Shown piece after piece: positions 28,871 to 38,010 of a stretch of 64,000 nt of DNA (positions within the stretch are counted from its first letter, which is position 1; each line of letters starts with the position of its first letter). The notes below the pieces were generated by a model. It saw only the letters and a list, made by a program, of their open reading frames with translations. It searched no databases and was not told where the DNA came from. The stretch covers positions 302,178 through 366,177 of the forward strand of contig NZ_CADFDK010000007.1 of assembly GCF_902832885.1 (NCBI RefSeq), written 5' to 3'. The stretch is from Burkholderia seminalis DSM 23518. Lineage in GTDB: Bacteria; Pseudomonadota; Gammaproteobacteria; Burkholderiales; Burkholderiaceae. The position numbers were made by a program, and so were the translations under genes.

Positions 28871-29834
28871 GGTGCGAATCATTGCGGCGACCGTCGCCGC
28901 CAGCGCGATGCTGTCCGGCTGCGCGACGGGACCGAACCGCAATCCCGACGACCCGCTCGAGCCGATGAACCGGGCGATGTACAAGTTCAACGACACGGTC
29001 GACACGAACATCGCCCAGCCGATCGCGAAGGGGTACCAGAAGGTCACGCCGACGCCGGTGCGGACCGCGATCAGCAACTTCTTCTCGAACCTCGGCGATC
29101 TCGGCAACATGGCGAACAACCTGCTGCAGTTGCGCATCACCGATGCGACGCAGGATCTGATGCGCGTGGCGATGAACTCGCTGTTCGGCGTCGCCGGCCT
29201 GATCGACATCGCGACGCCGGCCGGGCTGCCGAAGCATCACCAGGATTTCGGGTTGACGATGGCGCGCTGGGGCATGCCGTCCGGCCCGTACCTCGTGCTG
29301 CCCGTGTTCGGGCCGAGCACGGTCCGCGACGGCGTCGGCCGCGCGGTCGACGTGCGCTTCAACCTGCTGAACTACATCGAGCCGGCCGCGCGCAACCCGA
29401 TGTACATCGCGCAGTTCATCAGCGCGCGTTCGGACCTGCTCGGCGCGACCGACCTGCTGAAGCAGGCCGCGCTCGATCCGTATTCGTTCGTGCGCGACGC
29501 ATACCTGCAGCAGCGCAAGTCGCTGACGTACCGCAGCCAGTCGTCGTCGGCCGCGCTGCCGACCTACAACGAGCCGGGTGAAGCCGGCGCCGTGCCGGCC
29601 GCGACGCCGGCCGTGCCGGGGCTGCCGAACTACGAGGATCCGGGCGATGCGGGCGGCGCATCGGGCGCCTCGCCGAACCCCGCGCCGGCTGCGCCGGGGT
29701 TGCCGCAGTACGACGACCCGGGCGCGGACAATGCGATGCCCGCGAGCGCGCCTGCCGCGGCGTCGGCCGTGGTACCGGCGGCGACCGTGCCGGCTGCTCC
29801 GACGGCACCCGCAAGCAGTCCGGCCGCGCAGTAA
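28863..29834 (+). CDS. mlaA: MlaA/VacJ family outer-membrane lipoprotein
   Basis: A 323-residue lipoprotein: lipobox SGC at Cys20 after a short signal peptide, then the MlaA core ([66 protein letters not shown]). MlaA forms a channel removing misplaced phospholipids from the outer leaflet. The last ~100 residues are Pro/Ala-rich and contain three related units, [22 protein letters not shown] and [11 protein letters not shown], unlike E. coli MlaA, which lacks such a tail. ATG at 28863 lies inside the end of hpnN and is preceded by AAGGA, so translation is coupled; the pair may link hopanoid and phospholipid transport. Confidence 0.88.
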   Translation: MNKVRIIAATVAASAMLSGCATGPNRNPDDPLEPMNRAMYKFNDTVDTNIAQPIAKGYQKVTPTPVRTAISNFFSNLGDLGNMANNLLQLRITDATQDLMRVAMNSLFGVAGLIDIATPAGLPKHHQDFGLTMARWGMPSGPYLVLPVFGPSTVRDGVGRAVDVRFNLLNYIEPAARNPMYIAQFISARSDLLGATDLLKQAALDPYSFVRDAYLQQRKSLTYRSQSSSAALPTYNEPGEAGAVPAATPAVPGLPNYEDPGDAGGASGASPNPAPAAPGLPQYDDPGADNAMPASAPAAASAVVPAATVPAAPTAPASSPAAQ

Positions 29835-29860
29835 CGCCGCACCGGCGGCCGCGCAAGGAC

Positions 29861-29893
29861 AAAGAGCGCTGCATCACGCAGCGCTCTTTTTTT
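29861..29893 (+). terminator. Rho-independent terminator after mlaA
   Basis: A 12-bp stem AAAGAGCGCTGC / GCAGCGCTCTTT with loop ATCAC and a continuing T tail. It is symmetrical and lies between convergent mlaA and hpnG, so it may work in both directions. Confidence 0.88.
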
Positions 29894-29948
29894 GTCCGTA
29901 CGAAACGGAGAATCCGGGAGGAGGGGAGACAGCCGCGGCGCGGGCCGC

Positions 29949-30656
29949 TCAGACGATCCGCATCGCGCCCGTCCGCTCGAACGCGTGCCGCGCCTGGATC
30001 AGCGTCGTACGCGCCGCGCGCGCGTCGCTGGCGACCTGCAGCAGCGGGCCGAGCTGCGACGGCTGCTTCAGCAGTTCACGCAGGATCGGCAGGATCGCCG
30101 TGCTGCCGTCGTCGCGCAGGCCGGCCGTCGCCGCGCGCGGCAGCGTGCGCCACGCCGGATCGACGATCGCGCGGCACACCGCGAACGGCACGCCGCGCGC
30201 CGCCGCGAAGGCCGCCGCGATGTGCGACTCCATGTCGACGGCCAGTGCGCCCTTCGCGTGGTGCAGCGACGTCTTCTCCTGTTCGCTGACGACCGGCGCG
30301 CCGACGGCCGCGATCGTGCCGCGCGTGACACGCGCCCACACCGGCGTGTCGTGCAGCGAGGCGACGAGCCGCGTACTCCAGCCCGCGTCGGTCTCCACAC
30401 GGCCGAACGGCCCGTCGATCGCGTTCGCGATCACGAGCGCGCCGGGCGCCAGATCGGGCGAGAGCCCGCCGGCCGTACCGAAGCTGACGATGCCCGCGCA
30501 ACCGCGCGCGGTCGCGTCGGCCAGCGCGCGTTCGAGCCGGTCGGCCCGCGCGGCAAACACGGCCTCGACGCCGTCGCCGCGCGCGATGCGCGCCTCGAAC
30601 GCCATCCCCGTCACCGCGATGACGGGCAATGCGCCGTTGTGTCGTGACACGCCCAC
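29949..30656 (-). CDS. hpnG: Hopanoid-associated phosphorylase HpnG
   Basis: A 235-residue member of the PNP/MTA phosphorylase superfamily, with ALPVIAVTGMAFEARIARG at the start, VSFGTAGGLSPDLAPGALVIA in the core and LAVDMESHIAAAFAA as the nucleoside-site segment. HpnG removes adenine from adenosylhopane on the way to bacteriohopanetetrol. HpnH, which makes adenosylhopane, is not in the window. It is the last gene of the hpnD-hpnE-shc-hpnG operon, 3 bp after shc. Confidence 0.88.
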   Translation of the reverse strand: MGVSRHNGALPVIAVTGMAFEARIARGDGVEAVFAARADRLERALADATARGCAGIVSFGTAGGLSPDLAPGALVIANAIDGPFGRVETDAGWSTRLVASLHDTPVWARVTRGTIAAVGAPVVSEQEKTSLHHAKGALAVDMESHIAAAFAAARGVPFAVCRAIVDPAWRTLPRAATAGLRDDGSTAILPILRELLKQPSQLGPLLQVASDARAARTTLIQARHAFERTGAMRIV

Positions 30657-30659
30657 GCG

Positions 30660-32633
30660 TTACATCCCGACCGTGACGCGCGTCGCGTTGTCGCGCTTCA
30701 GGTTGCGGTAGCGCGCGAGCGCCCACAGCGGGAAGAACTTGCGATAGCCGTGGTAGCGCAGGTAGAACACGCGCGGGAAACCCGTCGCCGTGAAGCGCGT
30801 CTCGTCCCACAGGCCTTCTTCGTTCTGCTGCGCGATCAGGTAGTCGACCCCGCGCGCAACGGCCGGGTGGTTCACTTCGCCGGCCGCCATCAGGCCGAGC
30901 AACGCCCAGGCCGTCTGCGACGCCGTGCTCGGCGCCTGCTCGAAGCCGCGGTAGTTCAGCTTGTAGCTGTCGCCGTCCTCGCCCCAGCCGCCGTCCTTGT
31001 TCTGGATCGACAGCAGCCACTGCGCGCCGCGCTTCATGCGCGGATCGTCCGGCGTCAGGCCGGCCGCGTTCAGCGAGCACAGGGCCGTCCACGTGCCGTA
31101 CACGTAGTTCATCCCCCAGCGGCCGTACCAGCTGCCGTCCGGTTCCTGTTCCTTCAGCATGTAGTCGAGCGCGCGGCGGGCCGGCTCGCTGTTCAGCGGC
31201 GTCTCGCCGAGCTGCGACAGCATCGACAGGCAGCGGCCCGACACGTCGGCCGTCGGCGGATCGAGCAGCGCGCCGTGATCGGAGAACGGGATGTTGTTCA
31301 GGTAGTACTGCGTGTTTTCCGGTTCGAACGCCCCCCAGCCGCCGTCGCTGCTCTGCATGCCGACGACCCATTCGCGCGCACGCGCCATCGAATCGCGATA
31401 GGTGTCCGACTGCTTGAGCTTCTGCGCGCGATCCATCGCCATCACGACCACGGCCGTATCGTCGACGTCCGGGTAGTGCGCGTTCGCGTACTGGAACGCC
31501 CAGCCGCCGGGCCGCACGTGCGGGCGGCGCGAGATCCAGTCGCCGCGCACGTCGAGGATCTGCAGCGGACGCAGCCATTCGAGGCCGCGCAGCACGGCTT
31601 CTTCCGCGCGCGCATCGCCCGTCTCGAGCAGCGCATGCGCGGCGAGCGACGTGTCCCACACCGGCGACAGGCACGGCTGGCAATACGCCTCGTCCTCGTG
31701 CACGACGAGCAGCTTCTCGACCGACTTGCGCGCGAGCGCGCGGTTCGGATGATCTTCCGCGTAGCCGAGCGCGTCGTACATCATCACCGCGTTGGCCATC
31801 GCCGGATAGATCGCGCCGAGGCCGTCCTCGCCGTTCAGGCGCTCGTCGACGAACGACACGGCCTGACGGATCGCGCGTTCGCGCGTATAGCTCGGGAACA
31901 GGCCGTCGACCGCGCGCAGCGCATGGTCGACCACACGGAAGAACGCGAACCAGCCGGCGCTTTGGTGGCCCTGGCGCGGCAGCAGCCCGGCGTTGACGGG
32001 CGGATCGATGAACAGCTCGTCGATGCGCACGCCGCGCGGGTTCTTCGCGATCGGGCGCTTCGCGTTCAGCACGAGCAGCGGCACGATCACGGTACGCGCC
32101 CAATACGACACCTTCGACAGGTGGAACGGGAACCACTGCGGCAGCAGCATGATCTCGACCGGCATCATCGGCACCGCGCGCCACGGAATCGCACCGTACA
32201 GCGCGAGCTGGATGCGCGTGAACACGTTCGACATCTCGGCGCCGCCCATCGCGTGGATCGCCTTGCGGGCGCGCTGCATGTGCTCGGCGTTCTCGTCGTC
32301 GCCGATCACCTTCAGCGCGAAGTACGCCTTCACGCTCGCGCTGATGTTCGGCGCGCCGTCGGTGAACAGCGGCCAGCCGCCGTCGGCCTGCTGAATCCGG
32401 CGCAGATAGTTGCCGATCTTCTGCTCGAGCGCGAGGTTCGGCGTCTCGCCGAGATAGTGGACGAGCAGCACGTATTCGGCGGGAATCGTCGAATCGGCTT
32501 CGAGTTCGTAGACCCAGTGTCCGTCCGCTTGCTGTGCGGCCAGCAGCTCGTCGGTCGCACGCGCGACGGCCGCGTCGACGCCGGCCGGCACCGCGCCGGC
32601 GGACAGGGTAGCCATTTCGGTGAGATCGTTCAT
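30660..32633 (-). CDS. shc: Squalene-hopene cyclase
   Basis: A 657-residue terpene cyclase (HpnF) that folds squalene to hopene and hopanol on the inner membrane. The protonating motif DVDD is at residues 389-392 (YPDVDDTAVVVMAM). Several QW repeats are visible, e.g. QQADGHWVYELEAD, QQADGGWPLF, QSSDGGWGAF, EQEPDGSWYGRWG, NKDGGWGEDGDSY and QNEEGLWDE. No signal peptide is present. The gene lies between hpnE (12 bp upstream) and hpnG. Some Burkholderia carry a second shc elsewhere, which cannot be judged here. Confidence 0.96.
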   Translation of the reverse strand: MNDLTEMATLSAGAVPAGVDAAVARATDELLAAQQADGHWVYELEADSTIPAEYVLLVHYLGETPNLALEQKIGNYLRRIQQADGGWPLFTDGAPNISASVKAYFALKVIGDDENAEHMQRARKAIHAMGGAEMSNVFTRIQLALYGAIPWRAVPMMPVEIMLLPQWFPFHLSKVSYWARTVIVPLLVLNAKRPIAKNPRGVRIDELFIDPPVNAGLLPRQGHQSAGWFAFFRVVDHALRAVDGLFPSYTRERAIRQAVSFVDERLNGEDGLGAIYPAMANAVMMYDALGYAEDHPNRALARKSVEKLLVVHEDEAYCQPCLSPVWDTSLAAHALLETGDARAEEAVLRGLEWLRPLQILDVRGDWISRRPHVRPGGWAFQYANAHYPDVDDTAVVVMAMDRAQKLKQSDTYRDSMARAREWVVGMQSSDGGWGAFEPENTQYYLNNIPFSDHGALLDPPTADVSGRCLSMLSQLGETPLNSEPARRALDYMLKEQEPDGSWYGRWGMNYVYGTWTALCSLNAAGLTPDDPRMKRGAQWLLSIQNKDGGWGEDGDSYKLNYRGFEQAPSTASQTAWALLGLMAAGEVNHPAVARGVDYLIAQQNEEGLWDETRFTATGFPRVFYLRYHGYRKFFPLWALARYRNLKRDNATRVTVGM

Positions 32634-32645
32634 TGGTCCCTCTGT

Positions 32646-33899
32646 TTATTGCGTCTGGAGCACGTCCGCGGCCAGCTGGCCGGAACGGATCGCGCCCTCG
32701 ATCGTGGCGGGCAGGCCGGTGGCAATCCAGTCACCCGCGAGCACGAGATTGGTCCAGCGCGTACGCACGGCCGGACGTTTCATTTCCTGCGACGGCACCG
32801 CCGCAAAACCCGCGCGCGGCTCGACGACGAGCTGCCACGCGGGGATGGTTTCCGGGTTCGCGCCGGTCACGCGCGCGACGTCTTCCCAGATGCGCCGCGC
32901 GAGCGTGTCGCGCGGCGTGTCGAGCCAGCGGCCCGCGTCGCGGATCGTCGCCGCAAGCTGGCCGCCGCCGGTGCGCACCGCATCGACGATGCCGTTCACG
33001 ACGGCCGTCTGCAGCGGATGGCCGGCTGGAGACTCCACCGCGAAATACGCGGTCACGACCGCGCTGAACGTATCGGGCGCGGTGAGTTCGGGCACCAGCG
33101 GCCGCGCGACCTCGGGCGGCACGGCCAGCACCACGGCGTCGCCCGGCGCGAGATCGACGCGCTCGCCGCCGACCGAAACCGCATCGACCGCATTGCCGTG
33201 CGCGCCGAATTCGAATGCGTCGAGCCGCGAATTCAGCCGGATCTGCGCGCCGCCGTGCTGCAGCATCCGCAGCGCCGGTTCGACGAATGCGCTGCCGAGC
33301 CCGTGGCGCGCGACGAGCGGGCGGCTGCCGGGGCCACCCGCGCCGAACGTGCCGCACAGTGCGGCGCGCGCCAGCTCGGCGCTTGCGTGGCGCGGCTCGA
33401 CGTTCAGCACACCGAGGAAATACGGCCGCAGCCAACGATCCCACAGCACGCCGTCGCATCGCATCGTCTGGGCGAGCGAGCGGCCCGTGCGCGCGAACGC
33501 GAGCGGCGCGAGCGCGAGGTAGTCGAGCGGCGTCGTGCCCGGCGCGCGCGACGCGGCGTCGAACAGCCACGACGGCCAGCGCCCGTCGCCGAAGCGCAGC
33601 GTCCAGCGCTGCCGCGATGCGACGTCGACGACTGGACATTCAGGCAGCGCGGGCCCCGCGAGCTGATCGGCCGCGCCGATCGCGCGCAGGTAGCGCTGCG
33701 TCGCGGGCTGTCCCGCGAAGACCGTGTGCAATCCGCTGTCGAGCGTCGCGTTCAGCGTCCCGTCGAACCACGAACGGCAGCGGCCGCCTGCGTGTGCGTG
33801 CGCGTCGTGCAGCACGATGCGCCGCCCGCGGCGTTGCAGCTCGACCGCGGCCGACAGGCCCGCGAGTCCGGCGCCGATCACGTGGACGGTTCTGGGCAT
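32646..33899 (-). CDS. hpnE: Hydroxysqualene dehydroxylase HpnE
   Basis: A 417-residue FAD-dependent amine-oxidase-like flavoprotein. It begins with the dinucleotide fold VHVIGAGLAGLSAAVELQRRG and GGRCRSW, and ends with the FAD-binding TNLVLAGDWIATGLPATIEGAIRSG. HpnE converts hydroxysqualene to squalene in the three-step HpnCDE route. It starts 13 bp downstream of hpnD and 12 bp upstream of shc, so it is co-transcribed. Confidence 0.92.
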   Translation of the reverse strand: MPRTVHVIGAGLAGLSAAVELQRRGRRIVLHDAHAHAGGRCRSWFDGTLNATLDSGLHTVFAGQPATQRYLRAIGAADQLAGPALPECPVVDVASRQRWTLRFGDGRWPSWLFDAASRAPGTTPLDYLALAPLAFARTGRSLAQTMRCDGVLWDRWLRPYFLGVLNVEPRHASAELARAALCGTFGAGGPGSRPLVARHGLGSAFVEPALRMLQHGGAQIRLNSRLDAFEFGAHGNAVDAVSVGGERVDLAPGDAVVLAVPPEVARPLVPELTAPDTFSAVVTAYFAVESPAGHPLQTAVVNGIVDAVRTGGGQLAATIRDAGRWLDTPRDTLARRIWEDVARVTGANPETIPAWQLVVEPRAGFAAVPSQEMKRPAVRTRWTNLVLAGDWIATGLPATIEGAIRSGQLAADVLQTQ

Positions 33900-33912
33900 C
33901 GACGCGATCGGC

Positions 33913-34761
33913 TCAGAACAGCGCGTAGCGCGCGGCGATCATCAGCATGCGCGCCTTCGGCTTGCGCAGCGGCGCGCGCGGCGCGGCAAAGCCGCGTGCG
34001 ATCGCGGCTTCGAGAATGCAGCGATACGCGCCCGACATGATGCGCGGCGCCTTCACCTGTGCACGCGGGCAGGTATCCATCACCGCGTCGGCCTGGCGGA
34101 AGTGCTCGAGCGCGCGCTCGACGAGCGTCGCGCACACGCGCGGCAGCGCCGGATCGCGCACGATCGTCGCCGGGTCGGTGATCGCGATGCCTTCGCGCGC
34201 GAGCAGTTCGCGCGGCAGGTAGCAGCGGTTGATCGCCGCGTCGTCGTCGATGTCGCGCAGGATGTTCGTCAGTTGCAGCGCGCGGCCGAGGTGGTGCGAC
34301 AGCTTGATCCCTTCGGCTTCCGGCATCCCGAAAATCCTCACCGACAGCCGGCCGGCGGCGCTCGCCACGCGATCGCAGAAGAGGTCGAGCGTCGGCTCGT
34401 CGGGCGCGCAGATATCCTCGACCGCATCCATCGCCATCCCGTCGATCATCGCGTGGAAATCGGCGCGCTGCAGGTTGAACGCGCGGATCTCGCGGTCGAG
34501 CGCGACCAGGTGGCGCGGCGGGCGGCCCGCGAAGCACGCGTCGATGTCCGCGCGCCAGCGGTCGAGGCCCGCGTTGCGCTCGGCGCGCGGCAGGTCGCTG
34601 TCGGCGATGTCGTCGACCGCGCGGCAGAACGCGTAGACCTGGAACATCGCGTCGCGCTGCACGGCCGGCAGGATGCGCATCGCCAGATAGAAGGAACTGC
34701 CCGATGTGACGGCAGCGGCGTCGGTTTCTTGTTCGTCCACGACGGAATGGGAAACGGCCAA
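33913..34761 (-). CDS. hpnD: Presqualene diphosphate synthase HpnD
   Basis: A 282-residue trans-isoprenyl diphosphate synthase of the squalene/phytoene family. The two Asp-rich motifs are FCRAVDDIADSD and LTNILRDIDDD, binding the farnesyl diphosphates through magnesium. It makes presqualene diphosphate from two FPP. I chose the TTG at 34761 (LAVSHSVVDEQE) because GGAG lies 6 bases upstream; a GTG at 34785 would add 8 residues. It opens the hopanoid operon. HpnC, the next enzyme of the HpnCDE route, is not adjacent. Confidence 0.9.
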   Translation of the reverse strand: MAVSHSVVDEQETDAAAVTSGSSFYLAMRILPAVQRDAMFQVYAFCRAVDDIADSDLPRAERNAGLDRWRADIDACFAGRPPRHLVALDREIRAFNLQRADFHAMIDGMAMDAVEDICAPDEPTLDLFCDRVASAAGRLSVRIFGMPEAEGIKLSHHLGRALQLTNILRDIDDDAAINRCYLPRELLAREGIAITDPATIVRDPALPRVCATLVERALEHFRQADAVMDTCPRAQVKAPRIMSGAYRCILEAAIARGFAAPRAPLRKPKARMLMIAARYALF

Positions 34762-35020
34762 GACGAGCTCCACGGAGACACCCACGCGGGGCGATTGAAG
34801 AAGCCATGCCCGGCTGGGATGGTCAGGGTGTCAAATGCGTGCGAGATATGCGAACGATCGACACAGACAGGCACAAATTACCGGCCGGAAGCCGGAATTG
34901 GGCGAAAGTATAGCAATCTTTGAAGTTCGATGGCGGACACGCGCCAAGCCCGGCGGGGCGCCGGAGGCCGCCGGCAGCCGGGCGCGGCCGGCCCCGGCGG
35001 GACCGGGCGCCGGCGGCGGG

Positions 35021-35353
35021 TCAGCCGTAAACGATGTCGCGCTGCAGATCGAGCGCGATGAGCCCCATTTCACGCGTGAGCTGCAGCATCGAGCGGCGTT
35101 CGAGGCGCGAGCCCATGAAGCTCGTCACGCCGCCGTCGGGCTCCGCGGTGAACTGGAACACCGCACCGCCGGTGCCGAACCATGCGCCCGGCACGTCCGG
35201 CGATTCCTGCCAGTCGATCTGCTCGAACACGCGCGCGATACCCGCGCGCACCACGTCGCCCGGGCCGATCGGCGGCGCGATGTCGCCCAGGTCGTCGAGC
35301 GAATAGGGGCCGGGCTTGTCAGGCTTCCGGTAGAAAAGATAGTCGACGTTCAT
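35021..35353 (-). CDS. Hypothetical protein, 110 aa
   Basis: A small soluble protein without signal peptide or membrane span, starting MNVDYLFYRKPDKPGPYSLDDLGD and ending MGLIALDLQRDIVYG. Codon usage is normal for the region, which supports it being real. I do not recognise the family. The sequence (AWFGTGGAVFQFTAEPDGGVTSF) suggests a small beta-sheet protein. It lies upstream of hpnD on the same strand, 259 bp away, with GC-rich hairpins between. Confidence 0.6.
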   Translation of the reverse strand: MNVDYLFYRKPDKPGPYSLDDLGDIAPPIGPGDVVRAGIARVFEQIDWQESPDVPGAWFGTGGAVFQFTAEPDGGVTSFMGSRLERRSMLQLTREMGLIALDLQRDIVYG

Positions 35354-35545
35354 GGGGCGCAATCGCAAGTAAAGCGACAAAGTAGCGTGCTTCGGCACAA
35401 ATGCCTATCGGATCCGGACGAAATGTGGCCTGCACGAGACAAAGGGGACGGATCGAGGCCCGTCACGCGATCGCCCTGCGCGTTCGCGTCTGGATGACGG
35501 CCGGTTCGTCTAAGATGACACCTTTCTCGAAAAAATACGGACATC

Positions 35546-36430
35546 ATGGAGACGAACGATACCGCCCCCCCGCCGTCCGGCCATCCCGTTTTCGTGCTCG
35601 TGCACGGCGCCTGGCACGGCGCCTGGTGTTACGCACACGTCGCGGCGGCGCTGGCCGCGCGCGGCTATCTGTCGATCGCGCGCGACCTGCCCGCGCACGG
35701 CATCAATGCCCGCTTTCCCGCGTCGTATCTCGAACGGCCGCTCGACAAGGGTGCGTTCGGCGCCGAACCGTCGCCGGTCGCGAACACGACGCTCGACGAT
35801 TATGCGACACAGGTGATGCAGGCCGTCGACGACGCCTACGCGCTCGGCCGCGGCAAGGTCGTGCTGGTCGGCCACAGCATGGGCGGCCTCGCGATCACGG
35901 CGGCCGCCGAGCGCGCGCCGGAGAAGATCGCGAAGATCGTCTATCTCGCGGCCTTCATGCCGGGCTCGGGCGTGCCGGGCCTCGACTACGTGCGCGCGCC
36001 GGAGAACAAGGGCGAGATGCTCGGCCCGCTGATGCTCGCAAGCCCGCGCGTGGCCGGCGCGCTGCGCATCGATCCGCGCAGCGGCGACGCCGCGTATCGC
36101 GACACCATGAAACGCGCGCTCTATGAAGACGTGTCGCAGGCCGACTTCGACGCCGTCACGAACCTGATGACCTGCGACGTGCCGGCCGCGCCGTTCGCGA
36201 CCGCGATCCCGACCACCGCCGCGCGCTGGGGTGCGATCGACCGCCACTACATCAAGTGTCTCGAGGATCGCGTGATCCTGCCCGCGCTGCAGCAGCGCTT
36301 CATTGACGAAGCCGACACGCTCGCGCCCGGCAATCCCACCCACGTGCACCAGCTCGACAGCAGCCACTCGCCGTTCGTGTCGCAACCGGCCGTGCTGGCC
36401 GGCGTGCTCGCCGACATCGCGAAAAGCTGA
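35546..36430 (+). CDS. Alpha/beta hydrolase (EstC/methyl-esterase-like)
   Basis: A 294-residue alpha/beta hydrolase. VFVLVHGAWHGAWCY holds the oxyanion HG motif, VVLVGHSMGGLAIT the nucleophile elbow with Ser, and HVHQLDSSHSPFVSQP the catalytic His near the C-terminus. The HGAWHGAWCY motif is typical of the plant methyl-esterase/EstC-like group acting on small esters or hydroxynitriles. The start ATG at 35546 is clear; no signal peptide is seen. Substrate unknown. Confidence 0.85.
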   Translation: METNDTAPPPSGHPVFVLVHGAWHGAWCYAHVAAALAARGYLSIARDLPAHGINARFPASYLERPLDKGAFGAEPSPVANTTLDDYATQVMQAVDDAYALGRGKVVLVGHSMGGLAITAAAERAPEKIAKIVYLAAFMPGSGVPGLDYVRAPENKGEMLGPLMLASPRVAGALRIDPRSGDAAYRDTMKRALYEDVSQADFDAVTNLMTCDVPAAPFATAIPTTAARWGAIDRHYIKCLEDRVILPALQQRFIDEADTLAPGNPTHVHQLDSSHSPFVSQPAVLAGVLADIAKS

Positions 36431-36448
36431 GCGAGGGGCGCGCGCGGT

Positions 36449-37387
36449 CTACGCGTAGGCGACCGAACGATCGCGCCCGAGCCGCTTCACGCGATAGAGC
36501 GCGGCGTCGGCCTCGCTGACGAGCACGTCGCTGGTCGGCGCGCCGTTCCTCGCGCATGCGCCGCCGACGCTCGCCGTCACCGGCACGCTGACGCCCTCGG
36601 CATCGACCGGCATGCTGCCGATCGCGTCGCGCACCTTGTCGGCCACCCGCATCGCCTCGTCGAGATTCGTGCACGGCAGCAGCAGCGCGAATTCCTCGCC
36701 GCCGAAGCGGCCGAACGTATCCTGTCCGCGCACGATCGACGCGACGCGGCGCGCCGTCTCGCGCAGCACGGCGTCGCCCGCCGCATGCCCGAAGCGGTCG
36801 TTGATCGTCTTGAAATGGTCGAGATCGAACAGCAGCACCGACAGGTCGCCGCCGTAGCGCTGCCAGCGCGCGAATTCGTCGCCGAGCCGCGCCTCGAAGA
36901 AACGCCGGTTCGCGATGCCGGTCAGCCCGTCGCGATTCGCGTGTTCGCGCAGCTTCGCGACGGCTTCCTCGCGCTCGCGCTGCATCACGCTCACATGCGT
37001 GACGTCGGAAATCGTCACGCACACGGCCTCGACGTCGCGGCCGCGCGTGAGCGGCATGAACGTGCAGTCCTGCTGCATGTAGTCGACCCCGCCGGTGATC
37101 GGGCGGTCATGCTCGAAGCGGAACAGGTAGGGCCGCTGCTCCCACGAACTGAATGCGAAGCTGCCGAGCTGGAACACGCTTTCGAGCTTGCGCGACAGCC
37201 ACGCGCGCGGCAGGTCCGGAAAGCAGTCGAACAGGTTGCGGCCGATCACGTCGGCCGCCGCAATGCCGCTGTGATCCTGCATGAAGCGGTTCCACATCAG
37301 CACGGTCATCGAGCGGTCGAGCACGAACAGCCCGAAGCCGACCCGCTCGATCACGAGGTCGCTCAGCGACGGAACGGCGGCCGTCAT
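36449..37387 (-). CDS. PAS-GGDEF diguanylate cyclase
   Basis: A 312-residue soluble protein: N-terminal PAS domain (residues ~10-120; GFGLFVLDRSMTVLMWNRFMQDHSG) and a GGDEF domain starting HANRDGLTGIANRRFFE. The catalytic motif GGEEF is intact and is preceded by an I-site RGQD at the correct spacing, so it should make c-di-GMP with product inhibition. ATG at 37387 overlaps the stop of the CheC-like gene (ATGA). It is the last gene of a CheY / CheC-like / GGDEF operon, which suggests that the receiver and the CheC-like protein feed into c-di-GMP production. Confidence 0.9.
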   Translation of the reverse strand: MTAAVPSLSDLVIERVGFGLFVLDRSMTVLMWNRFMQDHSGIAAADVIGRNLFDCFPDLPRAWLSRKLESVFQLGSFAFSSWEQRPYLFRFEHDRPITGGVDYMQQDCTFMPLTRGRDVEAVCVTISDVTHVSVMQREREEAVAKLREHANRDGLTGIANRRFFEARLGDEFARWQRYGGDLSVLLFDLDHFKTINDRFGHAAGDAVLRETARRVASIVRGQDTFGRFGGEEFALLLPCTNLDEAMRVADKVRDAIGSMPVDAEGVSVPVTASVGGACARNGAPTSDVLVSEADAALYRVKRLGRDRSVAYA

Positions 37388-38010
37388 AGCGCGGAGAGCA
37401 ACGCGTCGAGCGCGTCGCCCATCAGCCGGATCGAATCCTCGGCCATCAGCATCACGAAGTGCGCGCGGAACGTGTGGTCCTCGAGCCCGAAGTTCACCTC
37501 GAGCAGCAGCGCGACGCTCCACGCGAGCATGTTCGGCTCGAACACGTCGTCGAACGATACGTTCGCGCCGAGCAGCCCCGGCGGGAAGAACACGGGCTTG
37601 CGGCCGAGCTCGTCGAGGATCGACGCGACGCACGCGCCCATCAGCACGTTCGCGACGTCGAACACGAGTTCGTCCGGGCTCGCCATCCCGCCGTAGACAC
37701 CGTCGCCGAACGTGCGGTCGACGACCGACGTGAGCCGCGCGACGCTCGCGCTGCGGCACAGTACGATCGCCTCGCCCTTGATGTCGGAACGGAAGCCCTG
37801 GCGCACGGCGGTCACGTTGTCGTGAATGCCCGTCATCTCGCGCAGCGCATTGCCTGCGTCGGCCGCTTTCACGACGCGCACGCGCGGCACCGACAATTCG
37901 ATGAAGCGCCCGAGCAACAACGCAAGCCGCGCGGCGGCGCGGCCCATTGCCAGGTTGGCGATCTCCTGCAACGCGTCGCGTTGCTCCGCCGTGAACACCG
38001 ATTCAGGCAT
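37384..38010 (-). CDS. CheC/CheX-like chemotaxis phosphatase
   Basis: A 208-residue CheC-like protein. The first helix carries a complete phosphatase signature DALQEIANLAMG (E and N in ExxN). The second repeat, FDVANVLMG, has Asp in place of Glu, so one of the two CheY-P dephosphorylation sites may be weak. The ATG at 38010 is preceded by AAGGAG at 10 bp and lies within the last codons of the response regulator gene. It probably dephosphorylates that regulator. Confidence 0.82.
   Translation of the reverse strand: MPESVFTAEQRDALQEIANLAMGRAAARLALLLGRFIELSVPRVRVVKAADAGNALREMTGIHDNVTAVRQGFRSDIKGEAIVLCRSASVARLTSVVDRTFGDGVYGGMASPDELVFDVANVLMGACVASILDELGRKPVFFPPGLLGANVSFDDVFEPNMLAWSVALLLEVNFGLEDHTFRAHFVMLMAEDSIRLMGDALDALLSAL

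Noticed and set aside
34930-35020. Very GC-rich hairpins before the 110-aa hypothetical gene as a riboswitch or terminator
   Set aside because: Many alternative stems are possible and there is no T tail or known conserved pattern.
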